A stretch of DNA of 64,000 nt from Hyalangium ruber. Its GTDB lineage: Bacteria > Myxococcota > Myxococcia > Myxococcales > Myxococcaceae. This document shows, in pieces, positions 44,669-52,601 of this stretch. The translations under genes were made by a program, and so were the position numbers. The stretch spans positions 496,001 to 560,000 of the forward strand of contig NZ_JAXIVS010000006.1 of NCBI RefSeq assembly GCF_034259325.1, in the 5' to 3' direction. The stretch's first letter is position 1. Every line of letters starts with the position of its first letter. The notes beneath the pieces were generated by a model, which was not told the origin of the DNA, searched no databases, and saw only the letters and a program-made list of their open reading frames with translations.

Positions 44669-45625
44669 CTACAGGTGCCCCGCCGCGCGCAGGTTCTGCT
44701 CGATGCGCGCATGCACGTCACCTGCCTCCAGCTTCAGCGTCGTGCCGGTGATGCGCTCGTAGGCCGCCAGGTACTTCTCCGCCAGGTCCACGCGCACCGC
44801 GTCGGGGATCTGCGGCGGGGTGCCCTGTCCCGAGAAGTTCCGCTCGCGGATGAGCCACTGGCGGATGTTCTCCTTGTCCAGCATGCGCTGGTCCTCGCCC
44901 TTGGCGAAGCGCGCCGCGTACTCGTCCGCCACCCAGTAACGGCTGGAGTCCGGGGTGTGCATCTCGTCGATGACGTACAGGTCGTCGCCCACCTTGCCGA
45001 ACTCGTACTTGGTATCCACGAGGATCAGCCCGCGCGTGCTCGCCCAGCGCTGGCCCTCGGCGAACAGGGCCTTGGCCGCCTCGCACAGCCGTGCCCAGTC
45101 CCGGGGACTGGCCAGCCCACGCGCCAGCAGCTCCGCCTCCGAGATGGGCTCGTCGTGCTGCCCGTACTGCGCCTTCGTGGAGGGCGTAATCACCGGCTCG
45201 GGGAAGGCCTCGTCCTTGCGCAATCCGGAGGGGAAGGGCAGCCCGTAGGCGGTGTGCGTGCCCTTCTGGTAGTCGCGCCACAGGCTGCCCGTGAGGTAGC
45301 CGCGCACCACCATCTCGATGGCGAAGGGCTCACACGCGCGCGCTACGGTGACGTTCGGGTCCGGCACCTCCAGCACGTGGTTGGGGACGATGTGCTTGGT
45401 TCGCTCGAACCAGAACGTCGCCAGGCGGTTGAGCACCTCGCCCTTGAAGGGCAGGGTGGTCAGCACATGGTCGAACGCGGAGAGTCGGTCCGTGGTGACC
45501 AGGAAGAGCCGATCGCCCTTCCGGTAGGTGTCGCGGACCTTGCCCTGGTAGCGCGTTCCCAGGGTGGGGAACTGCGTCTGCCGGAGGGTGTGCGGAAGCT
45601 GGGCGTGGAGAGCGGACGTGTTCAC
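44669..45625 (-). CDS. purC: SAICAR synthase PurC
   Basis: 318 aa from a GTG, the longer bacterial/fungal-type PurC. Signatures: Y-Q-G-K-V-R-D-T-Y, T-T-D-R-L-S-A-F-D, R-G-Y-L-T-G-S, L-I-L-V-D-T-K-Y-E-F-G and D-E-M-H-T-P-D-S-S-R-Y-W. It ligates aspartate to CAIR in purine synthesis. The lipoprotein gene lies 42 nt upstream on the same strand. A 159-nt gap to the hydrolase downstream holds an inverted repeat (44599-44606 with 44636-44643) without a T run. Confidence 0.97.
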   Translation of the reverse strand: MNTSALHAQLPHTLRQTQFPTLGTRYQGKVRDTYRKGDRLFLVTTDRLSAFDHVLTTLPFKGEVLNRLATFWFERTKHIVPNHVLEVPDPNVTVARACEPFAIEMVVRGYLTGSLWRDYQKGTHTAYGLPFPSGLRKDEAFPEPVITPSTKAQYGQHDEPISEAELLARGLASPRDWARLCEAAKALFAEGQRWASTRGLILVDTKYEFGKVGDDLYVIDEMHTPDSSRYWVADEYAARFAKGEDQRMLDKENIRQWLIRERNFSGQGTPPQIPDAVRVDLAEKYLAAYERITGTTLKLEAGDVHARIEQNLRAAGHL

Positions 45626-45667
45626 GAGGCGCCTCGAACCCCGCGGGCCTGCGGGGAGGCGCGGACT

Positions 45668-46255
45668 CTACTGAACGGCCGCTGGGGTGGAAGCGGGACC
45701 TGAGGCGGCTGCCAGATAGAGGAAAGCCGGGTTGATGCGAACGATGCCGTCCACGTAGGCCACCGCGTACGGCGCGCCCGTCACCCGGTCGACCTGCACC
45801 GGCCCCGCGGGGTGGATCTGCCAGTGGGTGAGCAGCGTGCGCGCCACCAGCTCGGCCGCCTCGCGCTCGGAGAGCCCCTGGAGGCTGTCGCGGCGATCCT
45901 CGGGCCAGCGATCACCGGTGCGCCCGTCGAACGCCAGCTGCAGCGCGGCTCCCGAATCCGGAGCCTGCAGCAGGTCCATCCGCGCCTCGAAGCCAGGCGC
46001 CGCCACCAGCTCGCCGTTGTGGCTCATGGGGAACAGCACCAGCGCCTGCGCCGCGCGGCCCGTCTCCTGCTCCGACAGCCGCGCCAACTCGCGGAACAGC
46101 TCCAGCCGCGTGGAGGCGGACTCGAACTCGAGCGCCTCCGGAGAGCTGGTGAGCGCCTGGCGCGCGGTGATCGACATGCGCGTGGGGGTGCCCGCCCCGC
46201 CACAGGCGGTCAGGACAAAGACGGAGAGCAACAGGCCAGGCACCCAGCGACGCAT
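45668..46255 (-). CDS. Lipoprotein of unknown function
   Basis: 195 aa from ATG 46255; an earlier in-frame start would overlap the divergent methylase gene. The n-region M-R-R-W and lipobox V-L-T-A-C mark a lipoprotein with Gly after the Cys. The mature part is mixed helix and strand, with no named domain: T-R-L-E-L-F-R-E-L-A-R-L and a C-terminal V-D-R-V-T-G-A-P-Y-A-V-A-Y-V-D-G. No Shine-Dalgarno, but TATATT lies 7 nt before the ATG. It precedes purC by 42 nt. Confidence 0.75.
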   Translation of the reverse strand: MRRWVPGLLLSVFVLTACGGAGTPTRMSITARQALTSSPEALEFESASTRLELFRELARLSEQETGRAAQALVLFPMSHNGELVAAPGFEARMDLLQAPDSGAALQLAFDGRTGDRWPEDRRDSLQGLSEREAAELVARTLLTHWQIHPAGPVQVDRVTGAPYAVAYVDGIVRINPAFLYLAAASGPASTPAAVQ

Positions 46256-46268
46256 CGGCCGGAATATA
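46256..46268 (-). promoter_or_regulatory. -10-like box 7 nt before the lipoprotein ATG
   Basis: On the minus strand TATATT (46268-46263, five of six to consensus) is followed by seven bases and ATG (46255). This suits a leaderless or near-leaderless mRNA. No good -35 hexamer is visible at 16-18 nt. The divergent methylase gene starts at 46307. Confidence 0.4.
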
Positions 46269-46306
46269 CCGATCCGCTCCCGGAGCAGCCAGATAAACTC
46301 GGGGCC

Positions 46307-47041
46307 ATGAGTCTGGGTTTGCACCTCTCCGTCGTTCTCCACCAGACGCGATCTCCCGACAATCTCGGTGCGGTTGCCCGGGTCATGGCGAATTTCGGCT
46401 TTTCACGCCTCATCCTGTCGGACCCTGCCACCTACGCCTTCCGAGGCGCCGAGCGGCTGGCCGTCAAAGGCGAGGCGGTGCTGGAGCGGATGGCCGTAGC
46501 GAAGGATCTGCCCGAGGCCCTCAAGGACTGCGTGTACGCCGTTGGCACCACCTCTCGTACCCAGCTCAAGGGGCGCGCCGCGCTTACCCCGGAGCAGGCG
46601 GTGCGACGGCTGGCGGAGGAGAGCGCGCGGGGCCGGGTGGGGCTGGTGCTCGGCGGAGAGCAGCGGGGCCTGTCCGACGAGGAGCTCGCCGTCTGCACCG
46701 ACGTGCTCGTCATTCCCACGAGCGAGGTGCAGCCCTCGATGAACCTGGCGCAGGCGGCGGCGGTGCTGCTCTACCTGTGCAGTCGGGAGGGCGCGCAGCA
46801 GGCCGTGCCCGCGGCTCCCGAGCCGGGCGCGCGCATGGGGACGCTCAACGCGCTGGGCGGCCGCATGCAGCAGGTGCTGTTGTCGGCGCAGTTCCTCAAC
46901 CCGCAGGCGCCGGAGCATGTGCTGCACGAGCTGGAGCGGACGTTGTTACGGGCGCAGCTGACCCAGCGCGAGGCGGAGCTGTGGCTCACGGCCTTCAAGC
47001 ACCTGGAGCGTGCGGTGAAGCAGGGCGCCTCTACTCCTTAG
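46307..47041 (+). CDS. TrmJ-like (SPOUT) RNA 2'-O-methyltransferase
   Basis: 244 aa from ATG 46307. The three SpoU motifs are clear: motif 1 R-S-P-D-N-L-G-A-V-A-R-V-M-x-N-F-G-F, motif 2 L-V-L-G-G-E-Q-R-G-L-S-D, and motif 3 P-S-M-N-L-A-Q-A-A-A-V-L-L-Y. The short N-terminal H-Q-T-R-S-P-D-N and the length with a helical C-terminal extension fit TrmJ (Cm/Um32 of tRNA) better than TrmH or RlmB. The substrate is an inference. A hairpin including its stop codon separates it from the convergent gene. Confidence 0.9.
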   Translation: MSLGLHLSVVLHQTRSPDNLGAVARVMANFGFSRLILSDPATYAFRGAERLAVKGEAVLERMAVAKDLPEALKDCVYAVGTTSRTQLKGRAALTPEQAVRRLAEESARGRVGLVLGGEQRGLSDEELAVCTDVLVIPTSEVQPSMNLAQAAAVLLYLCSREGAQQAVPAAPEPGARMGTLNALGGRMQQVLLSAQFLNPQAPEHVLHELERTLLRAQLTQREAELWLTAFKHLERAVKQGASTP

Positions 47042-47056
47042 AAGGGAGAGGCGCCC
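47023..47056 (+). terminator. Hairpin at the trmJ-like gene end, possibly bidirectional
   Basis: A perfect 9-bp stem (47023-47031 with 47048-47056) extends after a 3-nt bulge by 47035-47039 with 47043-47047. It includes the TAG stop. No T run follows on the plus strand, and TGCTTC follows on the minus strand, so termination may be weak. Confidence 0.4.
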
Positions 47057-47079
47057 GGTACGAAGAGAAGGGGACGGCT

Positions 47080-47352
47080 TTAAGCCGCCGCCTCCTTCTT
47101 GTAGGCCTCGCCGTAGTGCTTCTCGCACAGGCCAGCCTTGCCCGCCTTCGCGCGGCACTCCGGCTTGGAGCACGTCTTGTAGCGCGAGTGCGGCAGCTCC
47201 TCCTGGCGCCACTTCTTGTAGTGGAAGAAGCAGTAGCCCTTGGCGCGGTAGGGGCGCTTGCAGTTCGCGACAGTGCACGCCTTCTTGCCATTGCCCTTGG
47301 CCGTACGCGGCCAGCTCTTGTGCGGGTTGGTCTTCTTGGCTTCCTCGGCCAT
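47080..47352 (-). CDS. Small basic protein with two identical-spaced CCCH zinc-finger-like motifs
   Basis: 90 aa, ATG with GAGAGGAA upstream. Two motifs share the spacing C-x4-C-x9-C-x2-H: C26, C31, C41, H44 and C61, C66, C76, H79. Each has G-[YL]-C-x-x-H near its end, followed by Y-K-K or Y-G-E. The rest is Lys-rich with no signal peptide. Two Cys3-His sites suggest zinc binding and possibly nucleic-acid contact; I do not recognise a characterised family. It is a single gene between the methylase and the HtrA protease. Confidence 0.85.
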   Translation of the reverse strand: MAEEAKKTNPHKSWPRTAKGNGKKACTVANCKRPYRAKGYCFFHYKKWRQEELPHSRYKTCSKPECRAKAGKAGLCEKHYGEAYKKEAAA

Positions 47353-47497
47353 GGGGTTCCTCTCTCTTGCGATGCGGTGCCGGACGCCACGTCTTGGTGG
47401 CCCACCCGGGTACGAAAAAGGCGCACTGTGTAGCGCCCACGCAAGGGGAACGCAAGCCGGGCAATGAGGTAGCAGGCAGGCGAGGGGCCTGAACCCG

Positions 47498-48715
47498 TCA
47501 GGGAGACGGCGTGGCGGCCGGCTCCGGAGCCTTCACGGCGGCCCTCGGAGCGGGCTGATCCGTCCGTACCCGCTCCAGCCGGGAGCCGGTGGGCTTACGA
47601 GGAGGCGAGCGCCGGGCGGCCACCGCCGGGGAGGCCGTCTCCTCGGTGGGCAGCTCCTCCAGCTTCACCCGCAGTTTCAGGGGCTGGGCGCCCCGGCGCA
47701 CCTGGAGCACCACGCTCTTGCCGACGCCGCGCGCCGCCACCTGCCAGCGCAGCTTGTGCGCCCGGTCCACCTTCCGGGAGTCCAGGCCGACGATGACATC
47801 TCCCACGCGCAGGCCAGCCCGGCCCGCGGGGCCCTGCTCCTCGACGGCGGAGACCACGACGCCACTGCCGCGCGTGGACAGCCCGTACTCCGCGGCCAGG
47901 TCCTTCGAGTAGTCCGCCACGGCGATGCCCATCCACCCGCGGCGCACCTTGCCGTGCGCCTTGAGGTGCGGGAGTACCGCCTTGGCGATGTCGATGGGGA
48001 CGGCGAAGCCGATGCCCTGGCCCGCCACGTTCACCGCGTTGGCGATGGCCACCACGTCCCCGTGCAGGTCCAGCACCGGCCCGCCCGAGTTGCCCGGGTT
48101 GATGGAGGCATCCATCTGCATGTAGTCGAAGTCACCGTCGCGCCCGTTGGGCGTCACGTCCTGGCGGCCCTTGTAGCTGACGACGCCCACCGTCACCGAG
48201 TGCGCCAGCCCGAAGGGGTTGCCGATGACGACGATCCAGTCGGCCACCTCCACGTGGGAGGCCGAGGACAGCTTGAGCGCCTGCAGCTTGCGGCCCGTGT
48301 CGACCTTCAGCAGCGCGCAGTCGGTGCGCGGGTCCTGGCCCACCACCTTCGCCGGGAAGTCCTCGGGGTAGCCGCGCGGGGAGAGCACCGACACGAACAC
48401 GTCCGAGGCGCCCTCCACCACGTGGGCGCTGGTGAGGATGTAGCCGTCCGGGTGGATGATGAAGCCCGAGCCGATGCCCTTCTGCGGCTCCTCACCGGAG
48501 ACGGCGGAGTCGGCGCTTGCCTGGTGGGTGGTGATGGAGACCACCGAGGGCATGGCCGCGCGCGCCACCTGGCTCAGCGTGGAGCGCTGCTGGTGGACTT
48601 CCTGGCCCTTGGCTTCGAGCCACAGCCGTCCCCCTCCCGCCCACGCCGGGGCCGCCACCATCACCGCGTACGTCACCGCCGCCAGCAGCACGCCCTTGAC
48701 CCGCGTCCTCGACAT
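47498..48715 (-). CDS. HtrA/DegP-type serine protease with PDZ domain
   Basis: 405 aa from ATG 48715 with GGAGG 6 nt upstream. A signal peptide ends near A-P-A-W-A. The trypsin-like domain has H98 (S-A-H-V-V), D132 (T-D-C-A-L-L-K) and S210 (N-P-G-N-S-G-G-P). One PDZ domain follows (about 275-365), then a Pro/Arg-rich tail. Only one PDZ is seen, as in DegS-like proteins. Expected in the periplasm as a quality-control protease. The small membrane-protein gene lies 90 nt upstream on the same strand. Confidence 0.93.
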   Translation of the reverse strand: MSRTRVKGVLLAAVTYAVMVAAPAWAGGGRLWLEAKGQEVHQQRSTLSQVARAAMPSVVSITTHQASADSAVSGEEPQKGIGSGFIIHPDGYILTSAHVVEGASDVFVSVLSPRGYPEDFPAKVVGQDPRTDCALLKVDTGRKLQALKLSSASHVEVADWIVVIGNPFGLAHSVTVGVVSYKGRQDVTPNGRDGDFDYMQMDASINPGNSGGPVLDLHGDVVAIANAVNVAGQGIGFAVPIDIAKAVLPHLKAHGKVRRGWMGIAVADYSKDLAAEYGLSTRGSGVVVSAVEEQGPAGRAGLRVGDVIVGLDSRKVDRAHKLRWQVAARGVGKSVVLQVRRGAQPLKLRVKLEELPTEETASPAVAARRSPPRKPTGSRLERVRTDQPAPRAAVKAPEPAATPSP

Positions 48716-48805
48716 GGACCGCCTCCACACCCGACCACCTTGGCGCGAAGCTAAGGAGGCACGGGAGGTAGCGGAAGCGGCAGGGGGCCGGGCGGGGAGC
48801 GCTGC

Positions 48806-49108
48806 TTACTTCTTTTGGGCGATCAGTCGGTTCACCGCCTCACGGTCCTCGGCGGTGATTCGCTCGCGGGGCGCCCCTTCCGTCTTGCGGCCGACAGCAT
48901 CCTTGGCGTCCTCGAAGGCGTCCTCCAGCCCACCCTTCACCCGGTCCACCCCGTCCTTCATCTTGTCCATCTGCGTGGGCCGCGTGGCGCGCTTCCACGC
49001 CTTCTCCATGTGGTCCAGCGGCGAGCGCCCGTCGATGTTCCCCTTCGCCAGGAAGATGCCCAGCGCCACCGCGCACACCGTCCACACCAGGAACTTCAGA
49101 ATCCCCAT
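48806..49108 (-). CDS. Small single-TM protein with amphipathic helices
   Basis: 100 aa from ATG 49108, preceded by AGGAGGG at 8 nt; an earlier in-frame ATG at 49138 lacks such a site. One hydrophobic segment (M-G-I-L-K-F-L-V-W onward, about 5-22) is followed by charged helices with regular D-x-M-K-D-G-V-D-R-V-K spacing and a basic tail. No family is recognised. It may be cotranscribed with the HtrA protease. Confidence 0.75.
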   Translation of the reverse strand: MGILKFLVWTVCAVALGIFLAKGNIDGRSPLDHMEKAWKRATRPTQMDKMKDGVDRVKGGLEDAFEDAKDAVGRKTEGAPRERITAEDREAVNRLIAQKK

Positions 49109-49210
49109 GCGTTTACACCCTCCTACCTCCTCGTACACCGGAATGAAGGGGGAGGCCAGTTTCCAACGCGGGAGGACTTGGGCGCTGACAGGGGAGGCAG
49201 GGCGCCTCTA

Positions 49211-50293
49211 ATGTGCGCGGCCTTGCAGCCCGAAGAACTCTTCCAGGCGGCCCAGGAGCGGGCGGCGCAGATCGATGTCCGGCGCAGCGGTCTGCCGGCG
49301 GCGTTGGAGCGCGTGCGAGCGGATGCCTCGGCGCTGTTCGCGCGCATTCCCGAGCCCCCGTTGTACCGGCGCGCGGAGGATCCGGCGCGCAAGGCGGCCG
49401 AGGCGCTGCTGCCCGAGGTGGAGCGGGTGCTGGCGATGGCGCTGGCGGTGTCGTACGAGCGGGAGGCCCCGGCGGCGATTCACGGCATCCTCGCGGCGGT
49501 GCGTGCGCACGGCGAGGCGCTGTGCCACACGGTGAGTGGGCGGCTGGGACAGGCGGAGTCGGCCTGGCGGCGGGCGCTGGAGCTGGAGCGGGCGGCGCAC
49601 CCCACGCGCAACCTGGTGACGCAGGCGCCCCGGCAGCCGCCGGTGTTCGACAAGTCCTCGGGGGCCTCGCGGTATGACCCCCGGGAGGCGCCGCACGCGA
49701 AGGTGAAGCTGGTGTGCCCCAACACGGGGTGCAAGCGCATCGACGACTACGCCTTCACGGCGAGCCACGCCTACCACCGCTTCGTGTGCCCGGCGTGCAA
49801 CACGCCCTTCCTGGCGTACTTCGGCGAGCTGCGGATGCTGGAGGTGGAGTCGCACCGCAGCTCCAACCGCTACCTCTTCACGGTGGATGAGATCGCCGGC
49901 GGGGGTAGCTCGCGCATCGACTTCGAGGAGGCCAGCGGCGCTGAGTTCCCCGCGGCGCGCAGGGACCTGCTGGCCTTCCTCTATACGGAGGCGCGGGAGC
50001 TGAAGGCGGTGGTGAACGTCACCAACGGCCGGTTGATGTGGATCAGCCCAGCGGCTTCCTGCTTCCTTGCTACGGCGGCCTTCGGCGAAGGGGCGCCCGA
50101 GCTGGTGGCCTTCCGAGCGTTCCGGGACGATGTGCTGCGCCACCATGGGCTCGGCCGGGCCTTCATTCGGGGCTACTATCGCCATGGTCCCGGGGTCGCG
50201 GAGTGGGTGGTGCGCCACCCGCGCGTGCGGACCGGGGTGCGCGGGGCGCTGACGCTCGTGCATCGGGGCTTGATCAGGAGTGGACACGCGTGA
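49211..50293 (+). CDS. CFI-box-CTERM protein with zinc-ribbon-like motif
   Basis: 360 aa from ATG 49211. Residues 1-145 are helical (TPR-like packing). A Cys motif follows (C-P-N-T-G-C, then C-P-A-C about 25 residues later), then a beta-rich stretch. The C-terminus carries the CFI-box pattern S-C-F-L-A-T-A-A-F-G, followed by L-x-x-F-R-x-F-R-D-D-V-L and an amphipathic G-R-A-F-I-R-G-Y-Y-R segment. CFI-box-CTERM domains are a known C-terminal module of unknown function. It opens a seven-gene plus-strand unit; its TGA overlaps the next GTG. Confidence 0.85.
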   Translation: MCAALQPEELFQAAQERAAQIDVRRSGLPAALERVRADASALFARIPEPPLYRRAEDPARKAAEALLPEVERVLAMALAVSYEREAPAAIHGILAAVRAHGEALCHTVSGRLGQAESAWRRALELERAAHPTRNLVTQAPRQPPVFDKSSGASRYDPREAPHAKVKLVCPNTGCKRIDDYAFTASHAYHRFVCPACNTPFLAYFGELRMLEVESHRSSNRYLFTVDEIAGGGSSRIDFEEASGAEFPAARRDLLAFLYTEARELKAVVNVTNGRLMWISPAASCFLATAAFGEGAPELVAFRAFRDDVLRHHGLGRAFIRGYYRHGPGVAEWVVRHPRVRTGVRGALTLVHRGLIRSGHA

Positions 50294-50886
50294 CGCAGCA
50301 GGTGACACCGCCACAGAACGAGGGAGCACCCAAGCCGCCCGCCCGTAGCGCGGGGGACTGGGGGGCCACGGCGCTGCTGGTGCTCACGGCGCTGTTCGGG
50401 CTCGGGGGGCTGGTGTACCTCGGGGTGACGGAGGCACAGCGCTCCAAGATGGTGCCGGAGGGCGCCAGGCCCATGAGCTTCCAGTTGGGGCGCTACGGCG
50501 GGGGCACGCTGGCGCTGGAGGACCTTCGGGGCAAGGTGGTGATGCTCGACTTCTGGGCGACGTGGTGCCCGCCGTGCCAGGAGGAGATGCCCGCGCTGGT
50601 GAAGCTGGCCAAGGAGTACGAGAGCCAGGGGCTGGTGTTCGTGGCGGCCAGCCGGGATGACGACGACGTGAAGGAAGAGGTGGTGGACCAGTTCGTCAAG
50701 CGCTTCCTGCCGGAGCTGGGCCCCTACGTGGTGTACGCCAATGACGACGTGGCGCGGGCCTTCAAGGTGGAGGCGCTGCCCACGCTCTACTTCCTGGACC
50801 GCGAGGGCAAGGTGACGGACGCGGTGCGCGGGATGATGAGCGAGGCCGCCTTGCGCAAGCGTATCGAGCGGGCGCTGAAGCCCTGA
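50290..50886 (+). CDS. Membrane-anchored thioredoxin-like protein (TlpA/ResA type)
   Basis: 198 aa from GTG 50290 (GTGA overlap). A single N-terminal TM segment (about 28-48) anchors a thioredoxin domain with W-A-T-W-C-P-P-C (C93, C96) and the cis-Pro loop V-E-A-L-P-T-L-Y-F. The Glu-rich insert typical of TlpA/ResA is present. It should reduce or isomerise disulfides in the periplasm, or deliver electrons. Partner unknown; Cys-bearing products of the same operon are candidates. Confidence 0.93.
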   Translation: MTQQVTPPQNEGAPKPPARSAGDWGATALLVLTALFGLGGLVYLGVTEAQRSKMVPEGARPMSFQLGRYGGGTLALEDLRGKVVMLDFWATWCPPCQEEMPALVKLAKEYESQGLVFVAASRDDDDVKEEVVDQFVKRFLPELGPYVVYANDDVARAFKVEALPTLYFLDREGKVTDAVRGMMSEAALRKRIERALKP

Positions 50887-50889
50887 CGC

Positions 50890-51726
50890 ATGGAAGCCTC
50901 GCGTGGTGGCCTGGTAGGCCTGTTCGGGCGCCCCTTCCTCAACCTCGAGCCCTACCTGGACCTGAAGCGGCTCGAGTCGCTGGACGATGAGATCTGCTAC
51001 GCGCTGGCCCAGGTGCAGACGGGCTACACGGGCGGCAGCCACAAGGCGATGGGGATCGTCCCGCCCTCGATGGCGGAGGACCCCTACATCGACTACGGGC
51101 AGGTGATTCGCGGCTTCAGCGAGGCGGAGTTCGCCACCTTCCTGTCGCTGGGGCAGGAGCCCGGGGCGTTCGACCCGAAGTTGCGGCACACGTACGAGTT
51201 CGGCGAGGAGCGCGAGCACCCGCTCACGCGCGAGCAGATGCTGTTCCTGAAGTACAAGCACGGCGTCTACTTCCCGTGGAAGGTCTTCTACGAACTCATC
51301 CCCGGCGGCTACTGGAGCGAGAAGAGCAAGGCCAAGGACTTCACGCGGGAGGCGCGGCTGTACTTCCCGCGCACGGTGGCGTTCGTCCAGTCGCTGCCCT
51401 TCCAGGAGATCGGCCGCTGCACGGTGATGGGGCTGGAGGCCAACGATCATGGCACCGTCCACCGCGACGGTGAGCCCGAGGAGCAGACGGCCCCGGACCA
51501 CTTCATCACCGTGAGCCCGCGCGGCAACAAGCGGCTGTTTCTCTGGGAAGAGGAGGCGCGGCGCAAGACACCGGTGACGGGCCGGGCCTACTGGTTCAAC
51601 GATTTCGACTACCACGGCGTCGAGGCGGATCCGTTCTTCCGCTACTCCCTCCGGGTGGATGGCGTCTTCACTCCGGAGTTCCTGGAGCGGCTGGGGCGGG
51701 ACTTCGAGGTGTCCTCGGGCAGTTGA
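50890..51726 (+). CDS. Protein with 2-oxoglutarate/Fe(II) oxygenase-like site
   Basis: 278 aa, starting 3 nt after the previous stop. The C-terminal half shows a facial-triad pattern: H191-x-D193 (V-H-R-D-G), distal H242 (D-Y-H-G-V-E) and a downstream Arg (R251 or R255 in F-R-Y-S-L-R), as in Asp/Asn beta-hydroxylase-type oxygenases. The N-terminal half is not recognised. No signal peptide is present, so a cytosolic enzyme is expected. The fold assignment rests on spacing alone. A second 2OG oxygenase gene lies 4 kb away on the other strand. Confidence 0.65.
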   Translation: MEASRGGLVGLFGRPFLNLEPYLDLKRLESLDDEICYALAQVQTGYTGGSHKAMGIVPPSMAEDPYIDYGQVIRGFSEAEFATFLSLGQEPGAFDPKLRHTYEFGEEREHPLTREQMLFLKYKHGVYFPWKVFYELIPGGYWSEKSKAKDFTREARLYFPRTVAFVQSLPFQEIGRCTVMGLEANDHGTVHRDGEPEEQTAPDHFITVSPRGNKRLFLWEEEARRKTPVTGRAYWFNDFDYHGVEADPFFRYSLRVDGVFTPEFLERLGRDFEVSSGS

Positions 51727-51743
51727 GGTAGGCTTCCCGTCCC

Positions 51744-52601
51744 ATGGAGCTTCGCCCCCTGTACCTGCTCACCTTCAGTGGGATCACCACGCTGATCCTC
51801 CTGCTGCTGTTCCGCCTCGGGCAGCGGTTGGTGTCCCCCTCGCACACCGTGCGAGAGGACCTGGAGCACGACCACACCGCGCGAGCGCTGCTGCAGGTGG
51901 GGCAGGTGCTCAGCGTCTTCCTTATCGCCGGCTCGGTGGTGGCGGGCTCCGTGCAGGGCGAGAGCGTGGCGCAGGATGCGCTCTGGGTGGCCGCCTACAG
52001 CCTGCTGGCGCTGGGGCTGCTGGCCGTCTTCGGGCACCTGGGGGTGAAGGTGCTCCTGCGCTCGCGGCTGCCGGCGGAGATCGAGCGCGGCAACACCGCG
52101 GCGGGGCTGGCGGCCGGCGCGCATTACCTGGCCACCGGCATCATCCTCTCGCGCTCCATCTCCGGCACGGACCTGAGGACGCTGGGCATCGCGCTGGTGT
52201 TCTTCGTCATGTCTCAGTTCGCCCTGCACCTGTTCGTGGTGCTCTTCCGCACGCTCACCGCCTATGACGACGCGGAGGAGGTGCTCGGGGAGAACGTGGC
52301 GGCGGCGATCAGCTACGCGGGCGTCACCATCTCCCTGGCGCTCATCATCGGTCACGCGGTGGAGGGCACCTTCGAGGGCTGGGGGCCGTCGCTGAGCGGC
52401 TATGCCAAGGCGCTCATCTTCATCCTCACGCTCTACCCGGTGCGCCAGCTGCTGGTGCAGACGCTGCTCCTGGGGGCGCGCTTCACGCTGCGCGGGGGCC
52501 GGCTGGACCAGGGCATCGCCGCCGAGCGCAACCTGGGCATGGCCGTGCTGGAGGCGGTGGCCTACCTGGCCGCGGCCTTCCTCGTGACGCGCATCTCATG
52601 A
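51744..52601 (+). CDS. DUF350 membrane protein (YjfL-like, duplicated)
   Basis: 285 aa, about eight hydrophobic helices arranged as two similar halves (about 1-140 and 141-285), each starting with a helix rich in Leu/Ile and containing a G-x-x-x-G-A or S-x-x-G-x-I pattern. This matches tandem DUF350. In E. coli, yjfL (DUF350) lies in one operon with yjfC, an ATP-grasp protein. Here too the ATP-grasp gene begins inside this gene's stop (ATGA). Function unknown in all species as far as I know. Confidence 0.85.
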   Translation: MELRPLYLLTFSGITTLILLLLFRLGQRLVSPSHTVREDLEHDHTARALLQVGQVLSVFLIAGSVVAGSVQGESVAQDALWVAAYSLLALGLLAVFGHLGVKVLLRSRLPAEIERGNTAAGLAAGAHYLATGIILSRSISGTDLRTLGIALVFFVMSQFALHLFVVLFRTLTAYDDAEEVLGENVAAAISYAGVTISLALIIGHAVEGTFEGWGPSLSGYAKALIFILTLYPVRQLLVQTLLLGARFTLRGGRLDQGIAAERNLGMAVLEAVAYLAAAFLVTRIS

